A stretch of DNA of 24,994 bases, from contig JBOZIK010000001.1 of the NCBI GenBank assembly GCA_051453625.1, forward strand, positions 9,414,246 through 9,439,239, written 5' to 3'. Made by a program: the position numbers and the translations under genes. Positions within the stretch are counted from its first letter, which is position 1, and each line of letters opens with the position of its first letter. The DNA is from Welwitschia mirabilis. Lineage: Eukaryota > Gnetophyta > Gnetopsida > Welwitschiales. The notes under the pieces were generated by a model, which had not been told where the DNA came from, did not search any database, and was given only the letters and a program-made list of their open reading frames with translations. Below are positions 8,166 to 18,655 of the stretch, piece after piece.

Positions 8166-9455
8166 AAATGTGATTTCAATTAAAGATCCAAAAGGTCAAA
8201 TAAAGCCCACGATGTATAAAGCAAAATAAGTATAACAAAAAAAAAAAAAAGGAATATCATGTTTTATACTATCAATAGCAAATTTAAAATACTTATAACT
8301 CAAGCTTTTCACATTTGTATTAGGTTGATTCCATTTTATGCTTAGAAACAATAACAATTTCATGTATTTAAAATGTTAACATAGAATATCTATTTTTGAT
8401 TATAGATTTTTTCTGAAAGGAAGTTTAAGCTAATAAAACATATTTCCGAAAAGCTTATTATTTACTAATTAAATAAAATTTTCATAGAATCAAATTGTCA
8501 AGAAGTATGTCTGCTAGATTATCAAAATTTGATATCTCACATGATATAATAGTATTTTCAAATTCCTATCTTGTAGATTACATCTAATTAGGCATAATAG
8601 AGTTTAAGAATTTTCTGCTTGGTAAAGTCTGAACTATGAACACCAAAACATTTTTCTCTCGAAATCATCAATAGCATCTTTTGCAAATGACTTAAAAGTA
8701 TCAAAACAATTTCCTACTGCCATAGCACGAGCAATCTTTCGATGTAAAATCAAAGTAAGAATAAAAGTCCATAATGCACACAAGTAACAAGAAAGCATTA
8801 AGAGCTTATCATCTCAAACGCTCTTCCCATAATTTTGCTTAGGTCTTTTTATTTATATGCTGTTGTTAACTTATGTAATCACCCAATGCTATATTACAAG
8901 TAATTTTATGTATGACATGTTAAGCATGATAGACTAAAATATTTCCACTTATCAATTCTTCTACAAAACTACTAGTGAGGCTAAATGTTTTCTTAGAAAA
9001 AAAGTCATTTGTGATGTAAAAATCTTCAAGTAAATCATAAATGCTTAGGATTTAAGTGTAAGAATAGTAACAAGAGGGGTTCTTGCATTCCATACCATCT
9101 CTTATAAGAGCTAATACTTTGCTTATTAGCAAGTTCACTATCCACCTATTGAGTTGAGTATATTAGCTTTTGTCAAATGAAAATCAAACTATAGAGTATT
9201 TGCAACTTAGTAGAAAATTTATGGAAGCAAAAATGAGATCGAAAAATGGTTATGCAAATTTTTCTAGTTTGCAATTCATTTTGCCCAATCATATCATGCT
9301 CTCAACATAATGTCATATATGACAATTGGAAAAATTTCATTAGCATGTTAATGCAAATATGTTTTACTTTATTAATTTTTATCCTTGGTAGAATTATCAT
9401 TTTACTTATCTCATTTATATATAATGAAAAAATTTATATTATAACTCATTTTTAT
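8166..9455. other. AT-rich DNA with one coding-like fragment
   Basis: Mostly AT-rich with no recognised gene; a 14-base A run lies at 8237-8250. On the minus strand, 8741 to 8634 reads 35 codons to a TAG, including ARAMAVGNCFDTFKSFAKD, with ordinary protein-like composition and a CGAAAG before it that could be a 3' splice site. I do not recognise the protein. It could be an exon, a repeat fragment or chance. Confidence 0.3.
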
Positions 9456-9556
9456 TCAAACAACATAATTAACTAATTCGCCTATTCCTTCAATGTACAT
9501 CTGAATAGTATCTCCTGGTAGTAGATGTTTCGGTGGATTGAAGCCTGAACCAACAC
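9456..9556 (-). CDS. Probable last exon of a fumarylacetoacetate hydrolase (FAH)-family gene
   Basis: The minus-strand frame reads GVGSGFNPPKHLLPGD, then TIQMYIEGIGELVNYVV and a TGA at 9456-9458. This matches the C-terminal strand pattern of FAH-family hydrolases/isomerases (T-G-T-P-x-G-V-G, then L-x-P-G-D-x-(V/I), then I-E-G-I-G-x-L-x-N-x-V). The match starts right after a good 3' splice site: a T-rich tract, then ATAG at about 9557-9560. The first codon needs one base from a previous exon (phase 1). The stop overlaps an AATAAA (TGAATAAA). No upstream exon carrying the T-G-T-P block was found in the window. It could be the end of a real gene with a long intron, or a stranded fragment. Substrate cannot be inferred. 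Confidence 0.55.
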
Positions 9557-11031
9557 CTATTTACAATACAAATGAAAAAAATGTATGTTAGGATCTTGAA
9601 ACAATTAACAAGTGCAAATTATTGAAAACATTGAGTCAAATTCTTGTGTTTTGTGGAAAGAACTTTTAAGTTCATGTATTTAAGTATGTAAGTTCAACAA
9701 AGAAATGCATTGATCATATTCTTGTATCCTAAGAAGGATTTTAAAAATGGAGATCATAGTTCAAGATACTTTTCAAATGAAAACTTAAAATGTGTCATTA
9801 ACCTACCAACAAATATTAACATATGTAAGTGTAAAACTATTTATACTAAACATTCACAAGGATTGTATCATACATATGATGTGTGTTAGGTAGACTTACA
9901 AATATGTAAAACATATGTTAGTGACTTAATCACTTATTAGAAGTGCACATGTTTATTAACTTATTTCAAAGAGCTAAAAATTAGATTCTTAGCATGATAT
10001 TGGTAGAAGTGAAGTGAAAGGGGATAGGACACTTGGTAACATGCAACATGATTGAGTATTGACTACAAAATGCCAAGATAACATTAACCAAAGCTTTATG
10101 TTAAGACTCATTTGTGATATTATCATACAAATTTTCTATAGAAGTTAATGTTTGGGAATTGTCTTAATACCTTAATGAATCATATCATTATAAAAATAAG
10201 TATGGAAATTGCATATAGAAAGAATGTCATTCACATGAGATAGGAATTATATCAAATTCATAGATCAACATTGAGGTTGATCATGAACTTTAATTACTAT
10301 ATAGCATCCAAATGTAATTTTCATATAGGAACTATTCTTTAGTTTGGTATTATTTTTACATGGTTACTCATGGCTCACATCATTTAAAGTAAGGAAGGAC
10401 TTCATAACGTAATTACCAAATTCAATAAGTATAAATTCCATAATAACTTCTAATCAATATGTGTTACTAGGTTTATGAATTCTTCAAAGGAAAATATCTC
10501 TAAAAGATAAAATAGTACTTATCATAGTAACAATTAAGTTATTGTTGTTATATAAATTAAGTTCAAATCGCAAAATCATTAATATTAAATGATAATAAAA
10601 TATAGTTATATGATAAATAACAAAAAGGATCATATTTGTGATATAAATAGTTGTATCATTTTCATAAACAATATAAATAAAATTAAGAAAATGTATAAAA
10701 TGGTATGAGAATGAATTGTGTGTCTCACGATTGTAGGAAATCTACTATTTAATTTAAAAAAGGTTTATGGCATGGATATAATTCATGAAACAAGTCTCAT
10801 AACAAATTCTCTCATCATTTTCCCTTTATTTTGAAAGAAAAGTGGGTTGAAAATTATATTACTTCAACAAAATTAAGTTGTAAAAGGTGTTGGGGGAGGA
10901 ACTCCATCGAGCTATCAACATAATAAATTTTCCTTTTCAAGACAACCACATCGAAAGAAAATAACATTGAATATAAGATTAAAAACAAAGTTTCTAATTT
11001 TTGCTCCAAAATTCATTGTCCAAAACTGCCC
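9557..11031. other. AT-rich DNA, no gene recognised
   Basis: About 1.5 kb of AT-rich sequence dense in stops on both strands. If the FAH-type exon belongs to a working gene, this would be intron; otherwise it is intergenic. No repeats or structured RNA were noticed. Confidence 0.45.
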
Positions 11032-11229
11032 TCAAGGTAGGATTGGTAAGGATTCATTACCATTCCTAACTTCCTTCATTTGCTCTAGTGTGTACGTTTC
11101 ATTACCGGGGTTCTTGTCCAGATGTCGTTTCAATACCACTTTCTTATAAGTGCTTTTTATTTCAGACTTGGTAGCAATGGGAGTGATTCCTAATATTGCA
11201 TACCAGTCTTTGTTTTCATTAACTAACAT
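11032..11229 (-). pseudogene. Truncated DnaJ (J-domain) fragment
   Basis: J-domains bind Hsp70 and stimulate its ATPase through an H-P-D loop between helices II and III. This frame reads KDWYAILGI (helix I), SEIKSTYKKVVLKRH (helix II), then HLDKNPGN and LEQMKEV. The HPD tripeptide is HLD here (11116-11124), a Pro-to-Leu change that would be expected to impair function. The domain breaks off before helix IV: the frame turns into unrelated residues and stops at 11032. No continuation was found in other frames. Most likely a gene fragment or pseudogene; an exon of a diverged gene is less likely. Confidence 0.7.
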
Positions 11230-12098
11230 CTTGCTTCAAAAGCTACGTTCCTCTCACTTTTCCTCATTCTACTCATTGTGTTGTTGATACTGTTGTCGCT
11301 AAGGCTTCTAATATCGGTATTGCTACTGCTACTGTTGCTGATTAGGATGTTGATGATGGTGTTGGTTCTAGTGTCAACATCGATGCTAAGGCCTTACGTA
11401 TTGCCCTCCTCCCTCATGTTGTTGTTACTGCTCCTTGTGTCTACTTGCCTTCTTTGTCTCTCCTAGCTTTTCTATTTTTCATTTTTTGTTTGATTTTTCC
11501 TCGGACTTCCCCATTCTCATCTAGTACTCTCCTTTTCACTTAGAGCTATCCTCTGCATGGTCTGAACCTCCCCTTCGGATATTTACTTATAGAGCCACAT
11601 CACTACTAGAAGACATGTTGACAAAAGAACGGATTTGAATTAGGTTCAAAGGAGGTGAAGTAAAATTGGAAATGACCTTGGTGATTTCCTCCTTATATTG
11701 TTGCTGCTTTTCACGGTAGACTCCCTCTTAGGCCTCCTCAGACTATGGACTTCTAAAGCGAATTTTTGTTTCATCATTTATTCTGACTTTCCTTGTTTTG
11801 ATAGGTCCTCGTCCTTCTTTTCAATGCTTTTGCACTCCATCAAAATTGTTACTAGGCCCCTTCAACTCTCTCTTCCCCTCTTCTTGCTGCTATTGCTGTG
11901 CTTGTTTCTCTAGCTCTTCTTTTGCTTGGTCTTCTTCCTAGGCCTGTAGAGTCCTAGCTCCTCCTTCAGAGGGTGCCTCCTATTAGTGGAATAGTCCCTC
12001 CACTTCTTAGGCTACTTCCCCTAAGTTCTTGCTACATACAAAATTGTCTAAATGCAGGATGAGGCTAGAGTGCCTATCTGCCTATTTCAATTTGAGTT

Positions 12099-12102
<4 letters not shown>
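11230..12102. other. Low-complexity region, possible decayed minus-strand coding sequence
   Basis: Plus-strand sequence is rich in GTT, GCT and CTC triplets. On the minus strand, between about 11640 and 11960, it gives Glu/Lys/Gln-rich, coiled-coil-like residues (for example KEELEKQAQQQQEEGKREL) interrupted by stops. This may be the remains of a gene, possibly linked to the J-domain fragment downstream on the same strand. No family is recognised. The Leu-rich plus-strand frames are complements of this. Confidence 0.3.

Positions 12103-12145
<43 letters not shown>
12103..12145. repeat. (AG)n microsatellite
   Basis: An uninterrupted dinucleotide run of about 21 AG units, a common plant microsatellite. 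It lies 3' of the LINE remnant on the LINE strand, where a poly-A or simple-repeat tail could be expected, but the two are about 330 bp apart. Confidence 0.95.
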
Positions 12146-12147
<2 letters not shown>

Positions 12148-12470
12148 TAGGGATGTTAATATGCCTCCCCTCCCTCAAAGCTACTAGGAAACTAAAATAT
12201 AATCCACTTGAGTTTGGAATCGTTCCAATCTTGCATAAGAAACCTATACACAAACCCAATGGTTAGTTGTGAAATGTTCATCTAATTCTATCTTTCGAAT
12301 GTGTCTTTTCAAGGCACAAGGGGCTTTCCTCCCAAAAGGCATTTGCATTATTGTATCCAATAAAAGAATATAGAATGATACTTTTGTCTGCCTTGATATT
12401 TAGGGATTGAGCTATTAATTCTACCATTACCCTTTAGCTTGATGAGTCTGTCTTAGTCAATGGCACATAT

Positions 12471-12990
12471 TCATCCCCATAGGTTTTCATTCCTTTTAAA
12501 TTTACCTATGTTGCCAGTTTTATGCCTTAGATGGGATCCCATTGCTATCAAAGCAAGTTTAGGTTTCCATGTGATGGCCGTTACAAGTTCCTTTATGCGG
12601 GTGGTGTTAAAAACTTTTTTGTTCCTTGCTATCATGATGCGCCAAAGCACAATGCTAATTTCTCTACCTGACATCAATTTCATGTCCTCTCAGGAATCTT
12701 GTTCATGTAGCAACTCCCCCCTCACATTTGCTACAAAGTGGCATGAGTGAAAGAGATGTTAAATTGTTTCATCCTCACCACTACATGTGGAATCTAATGT
12801 GCTGACATGTATTCCCCTTTTCTATAGTTGTAGTCTTGTTAGGGTCTTGTTATTGTTAATCAAATACCTTAAAGTGACATGCTTTCCCATGATGATACTT
12901 CTCCAAATCTTCTACCTCTTCACATTCATACCACATTTTTTTAATCAATAATTTTTTAGCTATACTTTCCCTCCATCCACCCATAGTATA
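12471..12990 (-). pseudogene. LINE C-terminal zf-RVT-like region
   Basis: On the minus strand, LRYLINNNKTLTRLQL, a stop, KRGIHV, then GEDETI, HLFHSCHF and, at the end, ISIVLWRIMIARNKKVFN follow the pattern of the zinc-binding region after RT in plant LINEs (L-x-x-R-G, C-x-x-C, E-T-x-x-H-L-x-x-x-C, W-x-x-W-x-x-R-N). Of the expected zinc ligands, the HLFHSCHF part is visible, but the first Cys pair is not clear. Several stops interrupt the frame. Confidence 0.7.
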
Positions 12991-13849
12991 TTTAGAACAT
13001 CTTCTTAATTAAAATGTGCCTCTTCTATTAGCCTCTCTGACTCATTTATGGTTTTGTCAATCTCGATCTCCTTGCTTTGTATCAATCAGTTTTGAAAATA
13101 AATTCATCCTATCTTCATAATGATGCAAAAGCCATCCCCTCACTTCATTAAGCATGTTAAGCATTTTGGGAGTGATTTCCCCTAGGCATTTTGAACACCA
13201 AAAGGAGATTTCCCCATGGCTTCTGAGCCTATCAGTTCTTCTGGTTCTTCTCTTGCCTTATATATTTCTTTCCAAAAAGGAGGATCCCCTCTTTTAGAGT
13301 CTCATCCATACACTATCTTTTGACTAGACCAACTGGAGGTAGCTTTTTGTCTTGCTCTAGCTTGGTTAAAAGCTTGGTCTAAGTAGCTAGGATAGTGTCT
13401 TTTATCTTATAGATCCCCCAACCACTACATTCTACAGGTTTGGCATTACTACTTCAATTTTCTGCATGAATGTGGTTACCCCTTCCCCCCCAACTAAATG
13501 AAATTTCTAGTTACCTGATTTCATTCATCTTTGACTTTTTCTAGAAGAAGCCCCATTGAAGCACTATATCTAACAATAAAGCTAATGCAAGAGTTAGATA
13601 CAATAATTTTAGCTTTGCTTGAAAGGAAGGTTATTCCCTAGCTATCACATTTGTTATTAATTTTTTGAATTAAATTCCCCCACGTATTTACTCTTTGCTA
13701 GTTGAAAAGAATGTCTAGATACAAGTCTCTACTATCTCCTTTCATTATATGTAGGGTTCTTAGCATAACATTCAAAATAAGCAAATAAATCCTTTAACTT
13801 GCCTTAGGACATTTCTAGTCTTGTATCTTTAGAAAATTATTTAAGACCT

Positions 13850-14900
13850 TTTTTTAACTACCACAACATCTCTTATGTATGACTTGATGCAAATGATACT
13901 GTGATTGCATAAAACTCTTTCCCCATGAACTTAAATTCTGTTTACTCATTTCATATAATCTTGCATACAATGAAGAAGAATGATAAAAAAGTAGGATGAT
14001 AATGGATCCCCTTGCCTAAGTCGTCTTGTAGCTCCATAATAGTTATGTTGTTCTCCATTTTGTTTCAATTTGAAGCAACAAGATTCTTGCATATCCATTA
14101 TAACATTTTCAAATTTCTTATCAAACCCTTTATGCAATAAAGTTTCCCTTAGACTTTTCTAGGCTACTAAATCATAAGCTTTTGAAATGTCTAACTTTAG
14201 AAAAAGGGCAACCTTTTTAAAATTTTCTCTGCGAGTGCAAGGATTCATGGATCAAAATCACCTAGTCTTGAATGCTTCGAGACGGTAAGAAGCCAACTTC
14301 ATTCAAAGAAACTACAGAAGGAAGAAAAGGCCATAACCTAGAGACTAAAACCTTTAAAAATAATGTGTAAATGACATTACAAGCTTCTATGGATTTAAGG
14401 TTTGTCACTTCTAGGGCATCCGTCTTTTTGGGGGATCATGACTATGTTTGTTTTGTTCCATTTCCTGGGAATCCTCCCTTGTTTTAAGGACCCATCAAAG
14501 GCCTCCTCAATAAAGAGGCCAACCCTAGCCCAATATTCTTTGAAAAACTCAACTGTCCACTCTTCACATCTTGGATGATTGTTGGTTTTCATGTTGTTTA
14601 ACACTTGCTTTGTTGGGCCCATTACCCTCACACCAAAAGCCATGACTTAGATGGAAATTGGAACCCTTCATATTTACCCACTTGTCGGGCCAGACATGGG
14701 GAGCGCAGACCTAACATGCTTCACTTGCCTTGCTTATAGAGTACTCATAAGATTCTGTCCCTTCCATGAATTGGTAAGAGTATATCTACTGCTTGCGTTT
14801 TGCCTTTCTTCCCAAAAATTCTTTAACATGGTATTAAAATGCTTTAGGAATCTCTTTTACTTCATCACTAATCCCCCTGCCTACATTGTTGTTATAGTAT
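13850..14900 (-). pseudogene. LINE reverse transcriptase remnant
   Basis: RT would copy the element RNA at a nicked chromosomal target. Visible blocks: EEWTVEFFKEYW and RIPRKWNKTNIVMIPQKDG (14643-14395), CNVIYTLFLKVLVSRLWPFL, SLNEVGFLPSRSIQD, motif A KLDISKAYD with its Asp (14171-14197), and motif B RRLRQGDPLSSYFFI (RQGDP at 14003-14017). At the spacing where FADD is expected, about 41 codons later, the frame reads FASS (13882-13893), so the catalytic Asp pair appears lost. Stops occur after SIQD and after motif B. Confidence 0.85.
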
Positions 14901-14932
14901 TCTCTATTTATCTTTGATTTGCTATTCTATTT

Positions 14933-14968
14933 AAAAAAAAAAAAAAGGAAAAAGAAAAAAGAAAAAGG
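14933..14968 (+). repeat. Poly-A / purine tract inside the LINE
   Basis: Fourteen A followed by (A)nGG and (A)nG units. It interrupts the segment between the LINE endonuclease and RT, where the LINE would otherwise be coding on the opposite strand. It could be local slippage, or the poly-A tail of a small plus-strand retroposed insertion; no such insertion was identified with confidence. Confidence 0.7.
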
Positions 14969-15305
14969 CTATATTTTTTATCACCTTCCTTAGGCCAAGT
15001 TCACCTGGATCCCTGTATCTAGTAGGTTTCCTTTTAGATTTTAGCTTAATGCAATCCAAATAACTTTTGAAATTTCTCTTATCAAATTTCTCCCTATTCT
15101 TGCCTAAGTCATACCCGTCTAATTTCCTCTTTGAGGTCTTCTATTTCTCTGATTTGTGCCTTTTGGCCCATTTTTTCAATTTGATTTTTGTACTTGTTAA
15201 TCTTTCTTCTAGAATAATTAACGGCTTTCCTTCCCCCTGGTGCCATATTTCTCCAATTGTATTTTCTCGGGTTGTTTCTAGAAGTCAGCCATTCTCAAAG
15301 GAGCA

Positions 15306-15944
15306 TTAAGACCTTTTGCCTTTAATCACCCCCTTTCTTAATATTATGGGCCTGTGATCTGAGCACCATCTTCCCTCTGCTTCTAAAGTCCAAAACTTAT
15401 CTAGCCGCCACCCCAACATGAGGGCTTCATTTATCCTTGACATGATTCTATTATGTGCAGCTCTCTTATTAGACCATGTGCCTTTTGCTTTACAGAGCTC
15501 CATGTCAATCAAATTCACCTTTTCTATAGATTTTTCATAGTAATTTGCCTCCACTAGGTTCTAGGACCTCCTCCTTTCTTTCTTGGGGAAATCTGGTTTG
15601 GTCAAAGTTTCTAACGACAATGCAAATCTTCCTTGAGATTTTCTTCTCAATTTCCTCTCAAAAATGATGTTTGAGAGGCACTTGTTGTGGCCTATACAAA
15701 TTAATTAGAAGAGCCTTCTTCGACTCCAAAAACTCTGATACCATCTATCACTACAAAATTTAGGTGACCACCTACTGTCCCTACACTACTATTGAGCACT
15801 ATGTTCCACTTATTAGAAAAACTCTAAAAGATAAACTCTCTTTCACTTTCTTTTCCTATTAAAAAATGATTCATACTTTGTAATCATTTCCTTTAGAGAA
15901 GTAATTGTAGGGCCAATTCTCATCCCCCTTATGTTCCAACTGAG
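15306..15944 (-). pseudogene. LINE AP-type endonuclease remnant
   Basis: The endonuclease nicks target DNA to prime reverse transcription. The opening block LSWNIRG (15924-15944) is typical for plant LINE ORF2. Next comes NLYRPQQVPLKHHF, then VVRNFDQTRFPQERKE (family: G-D-F-N, so the GD pair is changed). The last part is GTWSNKRAAHNRIMSRINEAL with W-x-x-D-K-F, closing with SDHRP (15348-15362), the conserved S-D-H-x-P motif. A linker with IKLKKWAKRHKSEK follows at about 15170. The frame changes and stops several times, so no complete protein is possible. Confidence 0.85.
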
Positions 15945-16289
15945 TACTAGCAATTTTTAAGTTTCTTTGACCTTTCGCCTTTGCCTGTGAATGTGTCCAG
16001 AGTTTTCTGGAATCCATTTGCTATAATTTCCTTTTGCTTCTCTTTGGGCCTTTAATCCTTCAGGAAGACGTCTGCCACTCTGACTAGGGATTTTGCTTGC
16101 TAATGTATCATTCTATTCACTCTATTCAATCAGTCTGTTCTCTTCCTCCTGCTCTCCCACTTTGTCTATAAAACCTTCATTTCTACCTAGCCCCTTCTCT
16201 AGTTCCTCCCACTCATCACTGTCAACTTTATTCTGCTTTGTTTATGTCTTCACTTGCTTTGGCTTAACTATAGTATTCATTTTCCTCCT

Positions 16290-16808
16290 CCCCTGCTAGA
16301 ATCCATGTTTTTTTTTTTTTTGAATCTACAATTACCTATACAGTGTCCAAACTGGCCACAAACTACCCAAGTTTCAACTCTGCATGATTCCTTCGAATGC
16401 CCTTTCCTCCCGCATTTTTCACTGACATGCTCCTTGAGCTTAGGGAAAAAGCACATGGAATGCCCAAGTCCATTTCAACCTTCACATGGAACATAAATGT
16501 TCACATATTCTGCTTCTACCTTATTAATATTGTATAGGTAAATTATTTCAAAATTCTTGACTTTCTTTGAGAGGTATAAATCCGTGAATGCATAGAATCT
16601 GATCAACACCATCCTTGCTCCACCGATAGTTATTAAATCAAGCTTAATTAGCTTCCTAAATTGTCCTGCTAGATGTTCTATAAATTCCTAGTTCTATAGG
16701 GTCAGACCTACCCTCTGTGGTCTTATTTCGATAAGGAGCTTTCTAAATATTTTATCAAAATCCTCTCCTGAGATCCATCTAGCCAAGGCCAAACCCCTCG
16801 CCCCAAAT
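16290..16808 (-). pseudogene. LINE ORF1 C-terminal part with degenerate zinc knuckles
   Basis: ORF1 of plant LINEs encodes an RNA-binding protein. The frame is open to the junction with the copia LTR, reading GLALARWISGEDFDKIFRKL, and continues, with stops, to two knuckle-like motifs: KCGRKGHSKESC (16382-16414) and VCGQFGHCIGNC (16328-16360). Both keep C-x4-H-x4-C but lack the first Cys of CX2CX4HX4C, where Ser and Trp are found. The N-terminal half would lie beyond the far end of the copia insertion, outside this window. Confidence 0.65.
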
Positions 16809-17845
16809 TGTTAGGATCGACATATGCTCTAGAGGGGGAGGGTGAATAGAGTATTTAAAAATTAATTGCAAATAGCCTTATGATCACAAATGTATACCAA
16901 ACAAAAATTTAGAAAAAGGAAATGCTGAAAACAAAGAAGGCACCAGATTTTTATAGTAGTTCAACAATCAACCTAATCCACTCTCAGGGGGTAGCAACTG
17001 CTATCAGCCTTCTGGTTTTATTAGCTATAAATCTTACACAATCACCTCCTTTTTTCTCCTCCACGACCAGAGAAATGCAAGATAACACAACAAAGCTCAA
17101 CCCAGTGAGCAATCAGATTCGAAGTGTCTGAGAGAGAGAGGATCTGATAGAGAGGTGCCTTGATAATGCACAGTAAATCAACAATGTGGAATATACATGA
17201 ACATGATAGCTAATTTTGCTCAAAGTAGTTCTCTTTGAATACAAGATGATACAATGTAAGTACAGTTAAACAAGATCTGATCAAGTGCATTCTATTTAAA
17301 CTGTTTCGAAAAAATAGCTGTTGTAGTCTGCCTTGAAAGAAGTGCTGCATTGGAAAACACATTGCAGACTAATAGTAACCCATTTTTTGTATTGGAAGAA
17401 CGCTTTGGGCAGCCAAACAGATCTGAAGTTCCGCTATAACATTCTTCTAGTCGGATGTCCCATATTAAGTTGGATGTCCCACATTTTTAACCTAGGAACT
17501 ACTCAAATGTCCCAAGCTGAAGGTCGGACGTCCCAATATTTTGACATGACAATCACTTAGACGTCCCATATTAAAACCCGGGCGTCCCACTTTGGATTCA
17601 ACAAAAAGGTATTAAGTTTCTTAACCGGACGTCCCATACTCATCTGTCGGACGTTCCACTTTGAAAGTTCTTCTGTTTTATATCCATAGATAGTACCGGA
17701 CGTCACAGTGGGAATGATCGGATGTCCCAACATGTATTGGTTCTTGAACTTGGCGATTTTTGTGCTCATTATATTATTTCGTCCAATTCTAGTGCTTTAT
17801 GGTGTTCATCATTGAAACTCCTTAATTTTTGATATCTTCGTAACA
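16809..17845 (-). repeat. Copia 3' LTR, 1037 bp
   Basis: Plus-strand ends are TGTTAGGATC and TTCGTAACA, giving inverted TGTTA...TAACA. The upper end abuts a purine tract, as a 3' LTR of a minus-strand element should. The lower end has the CTAGAGGGGGAGGGTGAATAG phrase that is common near the 3' end of such plant LTRs. The U3 part (minus strand, first 400 nt) carries ten GGACGTCC-type words at 17451-17727. The five bases below it, CAAAT (16804-16808), are the candidate target-site duplication within the LINE. Confidence 0.82.
17451..17727. repeat. GGACGTCC word pairs in the copia LTR U3
   Basis: Ten words close to TCGGACGTCC start at 17451, 17470, 17503, 17524, 17557, 17578, 17625, 17647, 17696 and 17718. 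Steps are 19, 33, 21, 33, 21, 47, 22, 49, 22, so the words form five pairs with 19-22 bp inside a pair. The core GGACGTCC is self-complementary. Variants are mostly GGATGTCC, GGACGTTC or GGGCGTCC. The position in U3, upstream of where transcription would start, suggests regulatory repeats. Confidence 0.8.
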
Positions 17846-17860
17846 ATCTCCCCCTTTTCA
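17846..17860 (-). promoter_or_regulatory. Copia polypurine tract
   Basis: On the minus strand TGAAAAGGGGGAGAT directly precedes the LTR start TGTTACG. This is the usual SIRE-type purine tract and fixes the LTR boundary. Confidence 0.8.
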
Positions 17861-18412
17861 ATGATAACAACACATTTGATTTATGTGAAAGAAAGATTTC
17901 AAACAGGAGTTTGATAGCAATTTTGCTGTGCTCCCCCTGAATTTTATGCCTGTTTAAATAACTGCCAAGTTCAAAGACCTATAAGCATCTAAGTCAGCCT
18001 GAAGCACAAATTTATCTGCACTTGACATTATTAGTTCACGGGTGGATAATATATTAAAAAAACTTGATGAAAATCATTTTCAAATAGACATTTAGTTATA
18101 TAAAAAATGTTGCCACAATTTAGAATAGGAATTTGCTTTCTATTAGAATGATAATTCAGTACAACAAAAGTTGAGGGAGAATAAAACAAAAACGTACAAG
18201 TATATAGCTTGAGAACTTCTGCCCCTTTGTCATCATTAAGAAGAAATAGGAGTAGGAGCAGGAGAGCACAAAAAGATTCAAAAAGATATAGGAAGAGAGT
18301 AGGCAATTAGTCCGATGATTCTACATAAGAGGGACCCTCTACTGGTGCTGGAGGAGCCTGCTCTTCCTCTTCATCAAATCCAAGAGGGATATCAAAACTG
18401 TAAGCTGATAAT
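17861..18412 (-). mobile_element. Copia internal 3' sequence with the end of the extra ORF
   Basis: On the minus strand an open frame runs from 18412 to a TAA at 18307-18309, reading AYSFDIPLGFDEEEEQAPPA and on to YVESSD. This acidic tail is probably the C-terminus of the extra ORF whose N-terminal part is at 20141-19624. The rest, down to 17861, is untranslated and contains a second purine stretch (minus strand GATGACAAAGGGGCAGAAG, about 18220-18235). The frame is cut at 18412/18413 by the start of the duplicated LTR fragment. Confidence 0.6.
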
Positions 18413-18655
18413 CGGACGTCCCATACTCATCTGTCGGATGTTCCACTTTGAAAGTTCTTCTGTTTTATATCCATAGATAGTACCGGACGCCACAGTGGGA
18501 ATGATCGGATGTCCCAACATGTATTGGTTCTTGAACTTGGCGATTTTTGTGCTCATTATATTATATCGTCCAATTCTTGTGCTTTATGGTGTTCATCATT
18601 GAAACTCCTTAATTTTTGATATCTTCGTAACAATCTCCCCCTTTTCAATGATAAC
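18413..18655 (-). repeat. Second copy of the LTR start and purine tract (243 bp), ending at the gap
   Basis: This block matches 17626-17868 base for base at an offset of 787 with only four substitutions (98.4 percent) and no indel. It holds the first 220 bp of the LTR plus the purine tract. It starts abruptly inside the extra ORF tail and stops exactly at the N run. It is either a 787-bp tandem duplication whose remainder lies in the gap, or a misassembled second haplotype or copy. Confidence 0.9.

Larger units (their letters stand above)
12471..16808 (-). mobile_element. Decayed L1-type LINE retrotransposon
   Basis: A non-LTR element read on the minus strand. In order it has an ORF1 tail with CCHC-like knuckles (16808-16290), an AP-type endonuclease (15944-15306), reverse transcriptase (about 14900-13850) and a plant zf-RVT-type C-terminal region (about 12990-12471). 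Many stops and frameshifts break all parts. The ORF1 5' part is missing because the copia LTR begins at 16809. No clean poly-A tail was identified at the 3' end; the exact lower boundary is uncertain. Confidence 0.88.

Noticed and set aside
11278-11913. Leucine-rich plus-strand frames resembling signal peptides or membrane proteins
   Set aside because: They are complements of Glu/Gln/Lys-rich low-complexity sequence on the minus strand.
15733-15743. Reverse complement of TGGTATCAGAG, the usual tRNA-Met primer binding site
   Set aside because: It lies inside the LINE endonuclease coding stretch, with no LTR end next to it; a chance match.
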